Origin: Boesenbergia rotunda
Taxonomy: Eukaryota > Streptophyta > Magnoliopsida > Zingiberales > Zingiberaceae
DNA: 64,000 nucleotides
Assembly (NCBI GenBank): GCA_024364735.1
Contig: JAGFNQ010000712.1
Span: forward strand, 110,720 to 174,719
Direction: 5' to 3'
In this document: piece by piece, positions 1 to 10,258 of the stretch
Layout of the letters: each line of letters starts with the position of its first letter
How positions within the stretch are numbered: position 1 is the stretch's first letter
Made by a program: the position numbers and the translations under genes
The notes under the pieces: model-generated
What the model was told of the DNA's origin: nothing
The model's database searches: none
Seen by the model: only the letters and a program-made list of their open reading frames with translations

Positions 1-335
1 TTAAGAAGAAGAAGAACAGAAGAAGAGTTGGTTACGAGGACTCGTGCTTGGCTCTGCTCCGCTGAGATGTGGGTGACTTGGATCATGGAATCGGCGGACC
101 CAAGGTATGCTTTTGGGGAGGTTGGATCGGAGCGGTCGCAGGAGATGACGAAGCCGTTTCTGTAGCAACCACGCTCGATGCCGAAGGGAAAGGAGAGAGC
201 AAGTTGGCCGCACGACTGCGAGCAACCTGGGCCTGGTAACGTCGTCGTATTAATGCTCGCCGCCGCCGCCGCTGCAGCAGCAAGGGTACAGAACAGCAGG
301 AGAAGGCGGATTGCTCTCTCTTTCGAGCTTCTCAT
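1..335 (-). CDS. Wall-associated-kinase-like receptor, N-terminal part (truncated by window edge)
   Basis: The minus strand is open from an ATG at 335-333 to the window edge (111 codons plus 2 nt). It begins with a basic start (MRSSKERAIR) and a Leu/Ala-rich hydrophobic segment, so a signal peptide at about residues 1-26. A cysteine-rich stretch follows with CSQSC, then FPFGIERGC, then a later cysteine in VISCDRS. The spacing and the PFGI..GC core are typical of the galacturonan-binding domain of plant wall-associated kinases (GUB_WAK_bind), which sits outside the plasma membrane and contacts pectin. EGF, membrane and kinase regions would lie beyond position 1. The polyalanine run at residues 19-25 is a simple GCG/GCT repeat. 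A WAK-like protein without a kinase is also possible, because the C-terminus is not visible. Confidence 0.8.
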   Translation of the reverse strand, partial: MRSSKERAIRLLLLFCTLAAAAAAAASINTTTLPGPGCSQSCGQLALSFPFGIERGCYRNGFVISCDRSDPTSPKAYLGSADSMIQVTHISAEQSQARVLVTNSSSVLLLL

Positions 336-1775
336 GCTTTCTTCCTCTGCAGCACAAACGCGTCGCTAGGGATTAACAAGCAAGGAGTACTCTTCTAAAG
401 GAAGAAAGTAAAGGTCGTAGCGCCGACAGGAGCCTAGAGATCCGCGCGGATTCGCGTGAAGCCAACTATTCAGTGGTGGGCCAACCGCAACGTCACATAA
501 GATTTAAAAGAGAGAATTTGGACGGGAGCAAACCACTAAGGTTGGGTGATGTTGTTAAGGAATTCATATGATATTTTTGGACAAAAGGAGGAATACAGGA
601 AGATACCTAAGTCAAAGTTAAAAATGATATCTTAATCAGCCCGGTTAGTGATGAACAGATAAAAAGATGCTATATGATAAAAAAAACGCTCACTTGGTTA
701 CCAGGATTCATAAACTCTAGTATTTAGACTGGAGTCTAGAGTTCGAATCCTAGGGAAGGTAAAAATCCACTGGCCAGGGATGAGAAGTTTTTGTGAGTAA
801 TGACGGTCGACGATCGATGACCAAAGGGGTCAGGTTGTTGGGCCACCAAAAATGAAATTTGGTCGACGATCGATGACCAAAGAGGTCAGGTTGTTGGGCC
901 ATCAAAAATGAAATTTGGCTGCCCAAGAGGTCGAGGGGTCGGGTCGACGGGCCAGATCGTTACAACCTAAACATATACATAGTCATGGTGATCCAAACAA
1001 ACTAATAAAACCATAATATTCTAATTCATCCCCTAAACAATCATACCACCAATCTAGTATAAAGGTAGCAAAAAAAATTCACTAATACCAAACTATATAA
1101 TACAGTATTCAAATTGAAGTTTATTGGTGGGAAATTGTATTCCTTGTTCCTCTCTGTTTTCATGTTTCTGGATGAATAATCATGCTCAGTTCTTCATTTT
1201 CTATTACCAATTACATAGCAATTGTTGTCTTCTATCACATTTGCGCCAACCTATTTCAACCACCCAAGAGTGTTGTTACAATATTTTTGAGATTTTGACA
1301 CCAAAATAGTTGTCTTTCTATTATAAATACAAGAGATATTTTCAAATCACAAGTTATCTATTGTGGTGCTATATAGGGACTACGATATAATTTTTAAATT
1401 TCAAGTTATCTATTGTGGCGTTATGTAAGGATCACGATGTAATTTTCAAATCGAAAATTTACAATAACGTTATTCAAGTATACGGATCACAATTGAATTT
1501 TATGAAAGTATGAGAATCGCAACGTAGTTTTACGAAAACATAGGGATTAGAATATAATTTTTTAAAAATATGAGCATCACATTGTAATTTTATGAATGTA
1601 GAAAGATCGGAATATAAATTTTTAAAAATACAAAGAACTAAATATATTTTCTCTCAATTATATGATACGAAATCAATTCCCTATTCATGAATATTAAATT
1701 ATCCAAAACAAATCTTGTCAATCAATCAACATATATTTTGTTGTTGTCTTTTCCGATGTTTTGACCCATTCCCGT
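336..1775. other. Upstream noncoding region of the WAK-like gene
   Basis: No credible ORF or RNA gene is seen. From about 1320 to 1660 the DNA is AT-rich and contains several diverged copies of a 40-60 bp pattern (a run such as GGGATTAGAATATAATTTT followed by AAAATAT), which looks like decayed repeat DNA. The promoter of the WAK-like gene should lie in the first few hundred bases, but no TATA box was assigned with confidence. Confidence 0.5.
805..916. repeat. 56-bp tandem duplication
   Basis: Two adjacent 56-bp copies (805-860 and 861-916) start with GGTCGACGATCGATGACC and end with AAAAATGAAATTT. They differ at only two visible positions. A partial third copy with the GGTCGGGTCGACGGGCC pattern follows to about 950. 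Confidence 0.85.
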
Positions 1776-1784
1776 TTATATTAA

Positions 1785-1869
1785 CGGGAAATTAGAGATA
1801 AATTTCTAATTTAAAAATTCTCTTATATTAGGGTGTTTTTCTGATTAAGAAATTTTTAATAAGTCTCCC
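1785..1869. mobile_element. 85-bp Mutator-type MITE with 9-bp target duplication
   Basis: The segment is bounded by the direct 9-bp repeat TTATATTAA at 1776-1784 and 1870-1878. Its ends are inverted: the left side reads GGGAAATTAGAGATAAATTT and the complement of the right side reads GGGAGACTTATTAAAAATTT. A 9-bp duplication is the hallmark of Mutator-family transposition. The termini resemble those of the 12-kb element that begins about 200 bp downstream, so that element's transposase could have mobilised it. Confidence 0.75.
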
Positions 1870-2072
1870 TTATATTAAACAGAATCAATACCTATGGTTT
1901 ACTTAATAATTTATTTATTTTATTAGTAATTTAACATTAAAAAAATATAAAACTGTTTTTTTCTATTTTTATAAAATTAGTCTTTTCGACTTCTAATAAA
2001 TTAAGAAATTACTTACGAACGTTTTATTTTTCCTCCAACAAATTTAAAAATATTTTGTCTATATTTTTTTCG

Positions 2073-2215
2073 GTAAATTAGAGATAAATCCCTAATCCAA
2101 AAGTTGGCTTTGTGTCCGCTCCCCAGGTAAGGAAACAAATGTTTTAAGTCCCTACTTTTTAGTTTTAACTCCCCAATACATAAATTTACTAATATACCCT
2201 TCTTACTTTTCCCGC
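2073..2215 (+). repeat. Left terminal inverted repeat of the MULE
   Basis: It reads inward GGTAAATTAGAGATAAATCC, then GGCTTTGTGTCCGCT, then ATACATAAATTTACTAATAT. The reverse complement of 14084-13915 shows the same blocks in the same order, with about 20-25% mismatches judged by eye. Confidence 0.7.
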
Positions 2216-2259
2216 TTTTGGTTTTCCCGCATTTCTTCTCCCGCAGCTTCGTTTTTTCC

Positions 2260-2515
2260 TGTTTTCTTCCCGACACAATCTCGGCATCCTTCACCGGCGA
2301 AACCAAGCCAGCTTCCTCTCCTCAATTTCCTTCTCCCGCGATTTCTTGACGACACATTCTCGGCGTCCTTCACCGGCGAAATCAAGCCAGCTTCCTCTCC
2401 TCAATTTCCTTCTTCCCAAATTTCTTGACGACTTAATCTCGCAAACCCTAACCAGCGAAATCAAGGCAAGTCGACCATTTTCCTCTCCCCTATTTCTTCC
2501 CGACACAATGTGAAG
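2260..2515. repeat. Three tandem copies of about 79 bp in the MULE 5' subterminal region
   Basis: Copies begin near CCTTCACCGGCGAAA at 2288 and 2367, followed by a more diverged copy (CCCTAACCAGCGAAATCAAG) near 2447. Each contains a CTTCCTCTCC...TTTCTTCCCGACACA pattern. Such CT-rich leaders are common just upstream of plant genes, and this one precedes the Ulp1-like gene. Confidence 0.7.
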
Positions 2516-3037
2516 CAAGATTATAGCCGTGTAGATCCATCAACCCACCGACGAGGAGACTGAATCAAGCTTTGTCGCCGGAGATAGAGTTGAAGCCAGG
2601 CATTTTTTGTAGATTTTTTATCTATTAGTCGGAACTCTCTAATTATCATCTTTCTTATTTCCCTATTCGTTTAAAAAAAGATTAGTGATTGATTAAGTAC
2701 AACTTCACCCTATTATGAGTATATTGTTACTATTCCTATGAGATTTCAATTTATCAATACTATTTGCATCATTCTTTAAAAATTTAAGAATTCCTTGATT
2801 ATAGATAAGTGGTGAGAGGGAGGTAAATAGGCAATTGTCAGCAATTGCCATTTCTATAGGTAAATAGGCAATTGTTCATGTTTAATGATGATATTAAATT
2901 TTTTCTATTATTATTAAATTGAATGTTTATTGTTTGTAAGTAGGCAAATGTTTACTTGATTAATTTTCAGTTTACTTTATGGTCTAAATACTAAAATTGT
3001 GTTGGATATTTTGAGTAAGGGTTGAACAGAATCAGAG

Positions 3038-5722
3038 ATGGTGAAGACTAAGAAAGAAGCAAAGATTAACAAAGATGCTAAAGAGGTTAACAGTGGTAAA
3101 AAAAAGCTTAGTTTCGGTGTTCACCTACTTTTTTTAGAGCTGTGATGGATGAAGTGGGACCGAAAATGACTGATAAGCAAAAGGAGAGTATTCAAAACAC
3201 TCCATTTGGTATATGGTTTAAGATGCCCAAATTGGCGATCAGCAGCTCCAGAGTTGATATAATTTTAAAAAGATTTCAGTTGCAATCTCGTTCATTTGTG
3301 TTTGGTGAAAATATTGTTGTTCCCTTTACATCACCAGAGTTTTCCATTGTTCTTGGCTTACGTTATGCAGGGCAACCAGTTGATTTAGATGTGAATTTGG
3401 AGTCTAAATTTGTTGCTCAGTATTTCTCTGGGAAAGTTGGCAACGTGACCAGAAGTGGAATCTATGATAGACTATCCTCTTTAGCTGGATCAGAGAGTAA
3501 CTCAGATGTGGATGATTTTGTTAGGATGTTTATTTGTTTAGTGTTTAATTGTATCATTTTTCTTGTGGCCAACTACTCAACACCTCGATTCATTATGCCA
3601 TATATTGATGACCTGACCACCTTCTTTGATTATTCATGGGGAGATGCGGCTTATAGATTTTTGAACAACCAAATTTTGAAATATATTGGAAAGGGTGACG
3701 GAAATGTTAGAAGAAAGAAGTATTTAGATGGTTCAACTGTTGGATTGATGGTGAGTTTTTTTAGTATGCTTTTATTATGTTTTGTTCTGTTATACTAATA
3801 AATTTATTTATTTAGGCATGGTTATATGAAAGAATACCTTCTCTTGGAGTTGTACGTTCGCTACATACTTTTCCCAGGTTGTTCCGTTGGGGGGAAAGTA
3901 AGATACCTACCAAACCTGATTTAGCGGAGAGGTTATTGAATTCCATTGACTATAGTAAAGTAAATTCATATTTTATAGTAGACATACTCAAATATGATGA
4001 ATTGTAGTGACCTTTTAATTTTAATTGTGAAAAGGTGTTGTCCATTGTACCATTTTCGGATGAAGATATACTGTTTCATCAAAGGCGAGCAAGTTTTTCG
4101 GTAATATTATCAATAAATAAGTATTTTGTTAAATGAAGTTGAGAAAATATTTATTTGCTACAAGAATCTTGTAATTTTTTCAGGGCTCAGAATGTGTTAA
4201 ATATGGTGGATTGATTCCTGGTACAAGTTGGGCCAATACTGAACCAATGGCAAAAGAGTTTGGTGGTGAGCCACAAGCACAGATTGATGATATCAGTGGG
4301 TCAGAAGAGAACAAGAGAGATGAAGTTAAAGACTCCATTGAAGGTGAAATTGCTGGGTTTGTTGAAGTGTCGGTTGAAAAGAATATTGCATCAGTAGAGC
4401 AATTTGTGTCCTCTATTGCAATGACGGTTAGGACAAGGGCAGACAGAATGAAGAAAAAAAGGCTGAAATATATGTTACGCCGCCGAGTACAACACCTAAA
4501 CGTAGGAGGAAGGCGGGCAAAGAGGTGTTAGCATCAGTTGTAGACACAATAGTGCTGGAAACGGTAAAATAAAGTTAATTTTATTTATTTGTTGTTAACC
4601 ATGTTTCTATTTTATTCTTATGTTCTTAAATCTATCTACATAGGGAGAGACGACTATAGATGTTACTACAATTGGAAGGGATGCTGTTGCGGATGTGATG
4701 AATAAATTTAGAGAAACGAGAAATTTTTGTGGATATGAAGAAGCAACAGATGAAGAGCGAGAGATGGTAACAAAATATCTTTCTCGAGATAAGTTAGAGT
4801 ATGTTAATCTTGTACATGTTTCCTTTTCTAGAATATTAGTCCTTTATAGTGAAATATTATATAAATTTTCAAATTTGCAGTGTTGTTGTGTGGGAGGAAG
4901 ATAATGTGGTACTTGATGGCCTCCAATTCTGTGAATTCTTATTTCGTAATCCAGTTGGATCCGAAATTATTGATTGTTACATGAGAATAATGAGAAAGCA
5001 AAGTGTCAAGAAAGGGTTTGAAATTTTTGGCATGGACATGGGTGTTCAGGGTTGTGGTGTTCTTTGACCTTACAATTGAATTCTTTAATTTTTGTTTACA
5101 ATGAGAAATATGACTCTATTTCTACATGTAGAGAGAAGTCCTTGATAAATTGGAAGGACATAGGAATAATCGATTGCTGCGGAAGGGAGAGTATGAAGAA
5201 TTTGTTGGAAAACTTACTTCAGTGACAAGGAATCAATTAAAACATCTCAATGAAGATTTATTTACAAGATGCAGATATATTATTTTTCTCTTGAACTATG
5301 GATGGCATTGGTATCTGTTATTCTATTCAACAAGAGAAGGCAAATTCAAGACCATGAACTCCAAGCCTCCTCCAGCTGCTTTCGGGACAGCCAAAGTTTA
5401 TGTAAGTTTCATCATTTGTATTTCAATAACTCTTAAAACTTAAATTTCACAGCTGAATCAATATTTGCAGGCAGAATTTTTGGCTGGATACATGAAAAAT
5501 TTCTCAGGCTTTGACATTTGGAAAATAACAGTAATGAAAACAAAGTGTCGTCACCAAGGCGAGACACTCGATTGTGGTGTTTTTACTTGTTTGTGGATTG
5601 AGTGTCTGGCGCTTGATGATGATGAAATATGGAATTATGAAAAAGATGTAAAGATGGATGCGTATCGGGCACACATGGCAGCGATTATTCTGGCAGATGA
5701 AAATGAAATTATGAAGAAGTAG
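3038..5722 (+). CDS. MULE-encoded Ulp1-like (C48) cysteine protease with N-terminal DUF1985-like domain
   Basis: The gene can be read as at least eight exons with GT-AG introns: 3038-3750, 3816-3959, 4035-4100, 4184-4563, 4644-4811, 4881-about 5050, 5132-5401 and 5471-5722. The first exon encodes a lysine-rich start, then a region with IWFKMPKLAISSSRVDIILK and FTSPEFSIVLGLR, the style of the DUF1985 domain found next to Ulp1 in plant MULEs. The last two exons carry the protease core: GWHWYLL (catalytic His), RHQGETLDCGVFTC (oxyanion Gln and nucleophile Cys). The residue expected to be Asp after the His is Asn (TMNSKPP). Frameshifts are needed near 3100 and near 4445, both in A-rich runs. The proposed role is SUMO/ubiquitin-like deconjugation; its role in MULE biology is unknown. 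Confidence 0.75.
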
Positions 5723-6115
5723 ACTTTACTAATCCCATGTGATTATGATTTTTGGTAGAAAACGTATATTTGTTGTAAGTTGGTGTATCTGCAGATATTC
5801 TCATCTTCAGCACCTTTAGCCTATGTAATTATGGTTGTGAGTTGCTGAATGTTATGGAAAGTGGATGTTTTGTTGTTGAAATATGGAAAATATGTGATTA
5901 TGGATGATTATGGATATTTTGTTGCTGATTATGGATGATTTGTTGTCGAAAAATTTATGCATGATTATGTGCTAAGTGATGTCAATGTGATCTTATTGGG
6001 CATTCCTTTTTCTGGTGCATTCGGCATTCTGTTTCATTTCTTAGTTGATGATTTTGATTGCTCTTCACTTGGATTTGATATGAACTGAGATTCAAAGTGT
6101 TCAGGTAGAGTATGT
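5723..6115 (+). other. 3' flank of the Ulp1-like gene
   Basis: AT-rich sequence with several diverged direct repeats of a GATTATGGAT pattern between about 5880 and 5965. No ORF is supported. It probably holds the 3' UTR of the Ulp1-like gene and leads directly into the palindrome. Confidence 0.5.
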
Positions 6116-9100
6116 ATTCTTACTTGCTTTTTGATATATATTCTTCACTTGCTTTGTTCGAGCAGAGTTTGTTTCATAGAAGACAATTTCTGTAAATCTT
6201 GAGTATTTGTTGTTGTTGTTGTGTTAGTTCAGTTATGAACCTGAATCTTTGTTCAGTTATGGAAAAGAATGTTTGTTCAGTTATGAAACTCATTGTTATG
6301 AATTGTGTACTCTTTATGTGCATGACATATGTGAGATATACAAAGGAGATGCTATCAGAATTTCAGCCGAAATTGAGTACAGATCAGACGAAATTGAGTA
6401 CAGATTGATGAAAATCGAGTAGAAGGTTAGGAAACCTATACCTCTCTCATGATCTTGATGCAAAGTCCATTATAGTTGAGTCGAAGGTTAGGAAAACAAG
6501 ATAGGATCATGATATATGCCCAATTATTAGACTATCCAAGAGTTGGCAAGGCCATGGGGATTTTGAGTACAAATTGATGCAATTTCAGTACACATTGGCT
6601 GAAATCGAGTATAAATCAGCCGAAATTGAGTACAGATTGATGAAAATCGAGTACAAGGATAGGAAACCTATACCTCTCTCATGATCTCGATGCAAAGTCC
6701 ATTGTAGTTAGAGTCCAAGGTTAGGGAAACAAGATAGGATCATGATATATGCCCTATTATTTGACTATCCAAGAGTTGGCAAGGCCATGGGGATTTTGAG
6801 TACAAATTGATGCAATTTCAGTACACATTGGCTGAAATCGAGTACAAATCAGCCGCAATTGAGTACAGATTGATGAAAATCGAGTACAAGGATAGGAAAC
6901 CTATACCTCTCTCATGATCTTGATGCAAAGTCCATTGTAGTTAGAGTCCAAGGTTAGGGAAACAAGATAGGATGATGATATATGCCCTATTATTTGACTA
7001 TCCAAGAGTTGGCAAGGCCATGGGGATTTTGAGTACAAATTGATACAATTTCAGTACACATTGGCTGAAATCGAGTACAAATCAACCGCAATTGAGTACA
7101 GATTGATGAAAATCGAGTACAAGGATAGGAAACCTATACCTCTCTCATGATCTTGATGCAAAGTCCATTGTAGTTAGAGTCCAAGGTTAGGGAAACAAGA
7201 TAGGATGATGATATATGCCCTATTATTTGACTATCCAAGAGTTGGCAAGGCCATGGGGATTTTGAGTACAAATTGATACAATTTCAGTACACATTGGCTG
7301 AAATCGAGTACAAATCAGCCGAAATTGAGTACAGATTGATGAAAATCGAGTACAAGGATAGGAAACCTATACCTCTCTCATGATCTCGATGCAAAGTCCA
7401 TTGTAGTTAGAGTCCAAGGTTAGGGAAACAAGATAAGATCATGATATATGCCCTATTATTTGACTATCCAAGAGTTGGCAAGGCCATGAGAATTTTGAGT
7501 ACAAATTGATGCAATTTCAGTACACATTGGCTGAAATCGAGTACAAATCAGCCGCAATTGAGTACAGATTGATAAAAATCGAGTACAAGGATAGGAAACC
7601 TATACCTCTCTCATGATCTTGATGCAAAGTCCATTGTAGTTAGAGTCCAAGGTTAGGGAAACAAGATAGGATGATGATATATGCCCTATTATTTGACTAT
7701 CCAAGAGTTGGCAAGGCCATGGGATTTTGAGTACAAATTGATTCAATTTCAGTACACATTGGCTGAAATCGAGTACAAATCAGCCGAAATTGAGTACAAA
7801 TTGATGCAAATCGAGTACAAGGTTAGGAAACCTATACCTCTCTCATGATCTCGATGCAAAGTCCATTGTAGTTAGAGTCCAAGGTTAGGAAAACAAGATA
7901 GGATCATGATATATGCCCTATTATTTGACTATCCAAGAGTTGGCAAGGCCATGGGGATTTTGAGTACAAATTGATGCAATTTCAGTACACATTGGCTGAA
8001 ATCGAGTACAAATCAGCCAAAATTGAGTACAAATTGATACAAATCGAGTACAAGGTTAGGAAACCTATACCTCTCTCATGATCTTGATGCAAAGTCTATT
8101 GTAGTTGAGTCGTAGGTTAGGAAAACAAGATAGGATCATGATATATGCCCAATTGATGCAATTTGTACTCAATTTCAGCTGATCTGTACTCGATTTCAGC
8201 CAATTTGTACTGAAATTGCATCAATTTGTACTCAAAATCCCCATGGCCTTGCCAACTCTTGGATAGTCAAATAATAGGGCATATATCATGATCCTATCTT
8301 GTTTTCCTAACCTTGGACTCTAACTACAATGGACTTTGCATCGAGATCATGAGAGAGGTATAGGTTTCCTAACCTTGTACTCGATTTGCATCAATTTGTA
8401 CTCAATTTCGGCTGATTTGTACTCGATTTCAGCCAATGTGTACTGAAATTGTATCAATTTGTACTCAAAATCCCCATGGCCTTGCCAACTCTTGGATAGT
8501 CAAATAATAGGGCATATATCATCATCCTATCTTGTTTCCCTAACCTTGGACTCTAACTACAATGGACTTTGCATCAAGATCATGAGAGAGGTATAGGTTT
8601 CCTATCCTTGTACTCGATTTTTATCAATCTGTACTCAATTGCGGCTGATTTGTACTCGATTTCAGCCAATGTGTACTGAAATTGCATCAATTTGTACTCA
8701 AAATTCTCATGGCCTTGCCAACTCTTGGATAGTCAAATAATAGGGCATATATCATGATCTTATCTTGTTTCCCTAACCTTGGACTCTAACTACAATGGAC
8801 TTTGTATCGAGATCATGAGAGAGGTATAGGTTTCCTATCCTTGTACTCGATTTTCATCAATCTGTACTCAATTTCGACTGATTTGTACTCGATTTCAGCC
8901 AATGTGTACTGAAATTGTATCAATTTGTACTCAAAATCCCCATGGCCTTGCCAACTCTTGGATAGTCAAATAATAGGGCATATATCATCATCCTATCTTG
9001 TTTCCCTAACCTTGGACTCTAACTACAATGGACTTTGCATCAAGATCATGAGAGAGGTATAGGTTTCCTATCCTTGTACTCGATTTTTATCAATCTGTAC

Positions 9101-9842
9101 TCAATTGCGGTTGATTTGTACTCGATTTCAGCCAATGTGTACTGAAATTGTATCAATTTGTACTCAAAATCCCCATGGCCTTGCCAACTCTTGGATAGTC
9201 AAATAATAGGGCATATATCAAGATTCTATCTTGTTTCCCTAACCTTGGACTCCAACTACAATGGACTTTGCATCGAGATCATGAGAGAGGTATAGGTTTC
9301 CTATCCTTGTACTCGATTTTCATCAATCTGTACTCAATTTCGGCTGATTTGTACTCGATTTCAGCCAATGTGTACTGAAATTGCATCAATTTGTACTCAA
9401 AATCCCCATGGCCTTGCCAACTCTTGGATAGTCTAATAATTGGGCATATATCATTATCCTATTTTGTTTTCCTAACCTTCGACTCAACTACAATGGACTT
9501 TGCATCAAGATCATGAGAGAGGTATAAGTTTCCTAACCTTGTACTCGATTTTCATCAATCTGTACTCAATTTCGGCTGATCTGTACTCAATTTCGGCTGA
9601 AATTCTGACAGCATCTCCTTTGTATATCCCACATATGCCATGCACATAAAGAGTACACAAATCGTAACAATGAGTTTCATAACTGAGCAAACATTTATTT
9701 TCATAACTGAACAAACATTCAGTTTCATAACTGAACTCACACAACAACAACAACAAATACTCAAGATTTACAGGAACTGTCTTCTATGAAACACACTCTG
9801 CTCGAACACAGCAAGTGAAGAATATATATCAAAAGCATTCAG
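6116..9842. repeat. 3.7-kb palindrome built from 13 copies of a 233-bp unit
   Basis: The block CCATGGGGATTTTGAGTAC starts at 6552, 6785, 7018, 7251, 7484, 7717 and 7949, giving seven direct copies with a period of 233 bp (once 232). From about 8150 the sequence turns around, and the complementary block recurs at 8241, 8474, 8707, 8940, 9173 and 9406, again every 233 bp. The outer arms also pair: 6116-6360 is the inverse of about 9600-9842, including matching runs that translate as MSICCCCCVSSVM in both arms. The palindrome lies exactly between the 3' ends of two convergent genes. Confidence 0.95.
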
Positions 9843-10258
9843 TTTCATAACTGAACTAACATTCATGTTCACAACTGAACTAACACAACAACAACAACAA
9901 ATACGTGTCATTTACCAAAACTATGAAATACATATATCACACCAAGCTTAAACATCAACTAGTATCAAGCCCACATTACATAAACTGTTCCCGGTACATA
10001 AACTTCACTAACTTAACATAATATTAAAGGACCATTACACCAAGAGCACGCCCTGAATAATTGCACTGGTTCGAGTACTCCTTCTCTTAGGTACATCCTT
10101 GCTTCTTGCTTGTTCTATCATCCTCTTTTTCCTGTAAATTGGAAAATGTATTAGAGATTAAATATATGAGTACATGCTCATTAAAAGAAATTTCAGAATA
10201 CAATGTTTTACTTGTAAATCAAACACTTCCATACTATTTTCACAAAATAAAAGTAGAG
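9843..10258 (-). other. 3' flank of the transposase gene
   Basis: It contains one further copy of the CAGTTTCATAACTGAACTAAC / ACAACAACAACAACAAATAC segment from the palindrome arm (about 9838-9905). AT-rich DNA without supported genes then runs to the transposase stop codon. Confidence 0.5.

Noticed and set aside
6199..6408. ORFs MSICCCCCVSSVM... on both arms (6199-6408 + and 9555-9764 -)
   Set aside because: They are mirror copies in the palindrome arms. The Cys run is a GTTGTTGTTGTT simple repeat and no domain is present, so they are treated as palindrome sequence.
6552..9600. Possible CRISPR array or centromeric satellite
   Set aside because: The 233-bp units have no unique spacers and turn around into inverted copies inside a MULE, so they are neither CRISPR nor a simple satellite.
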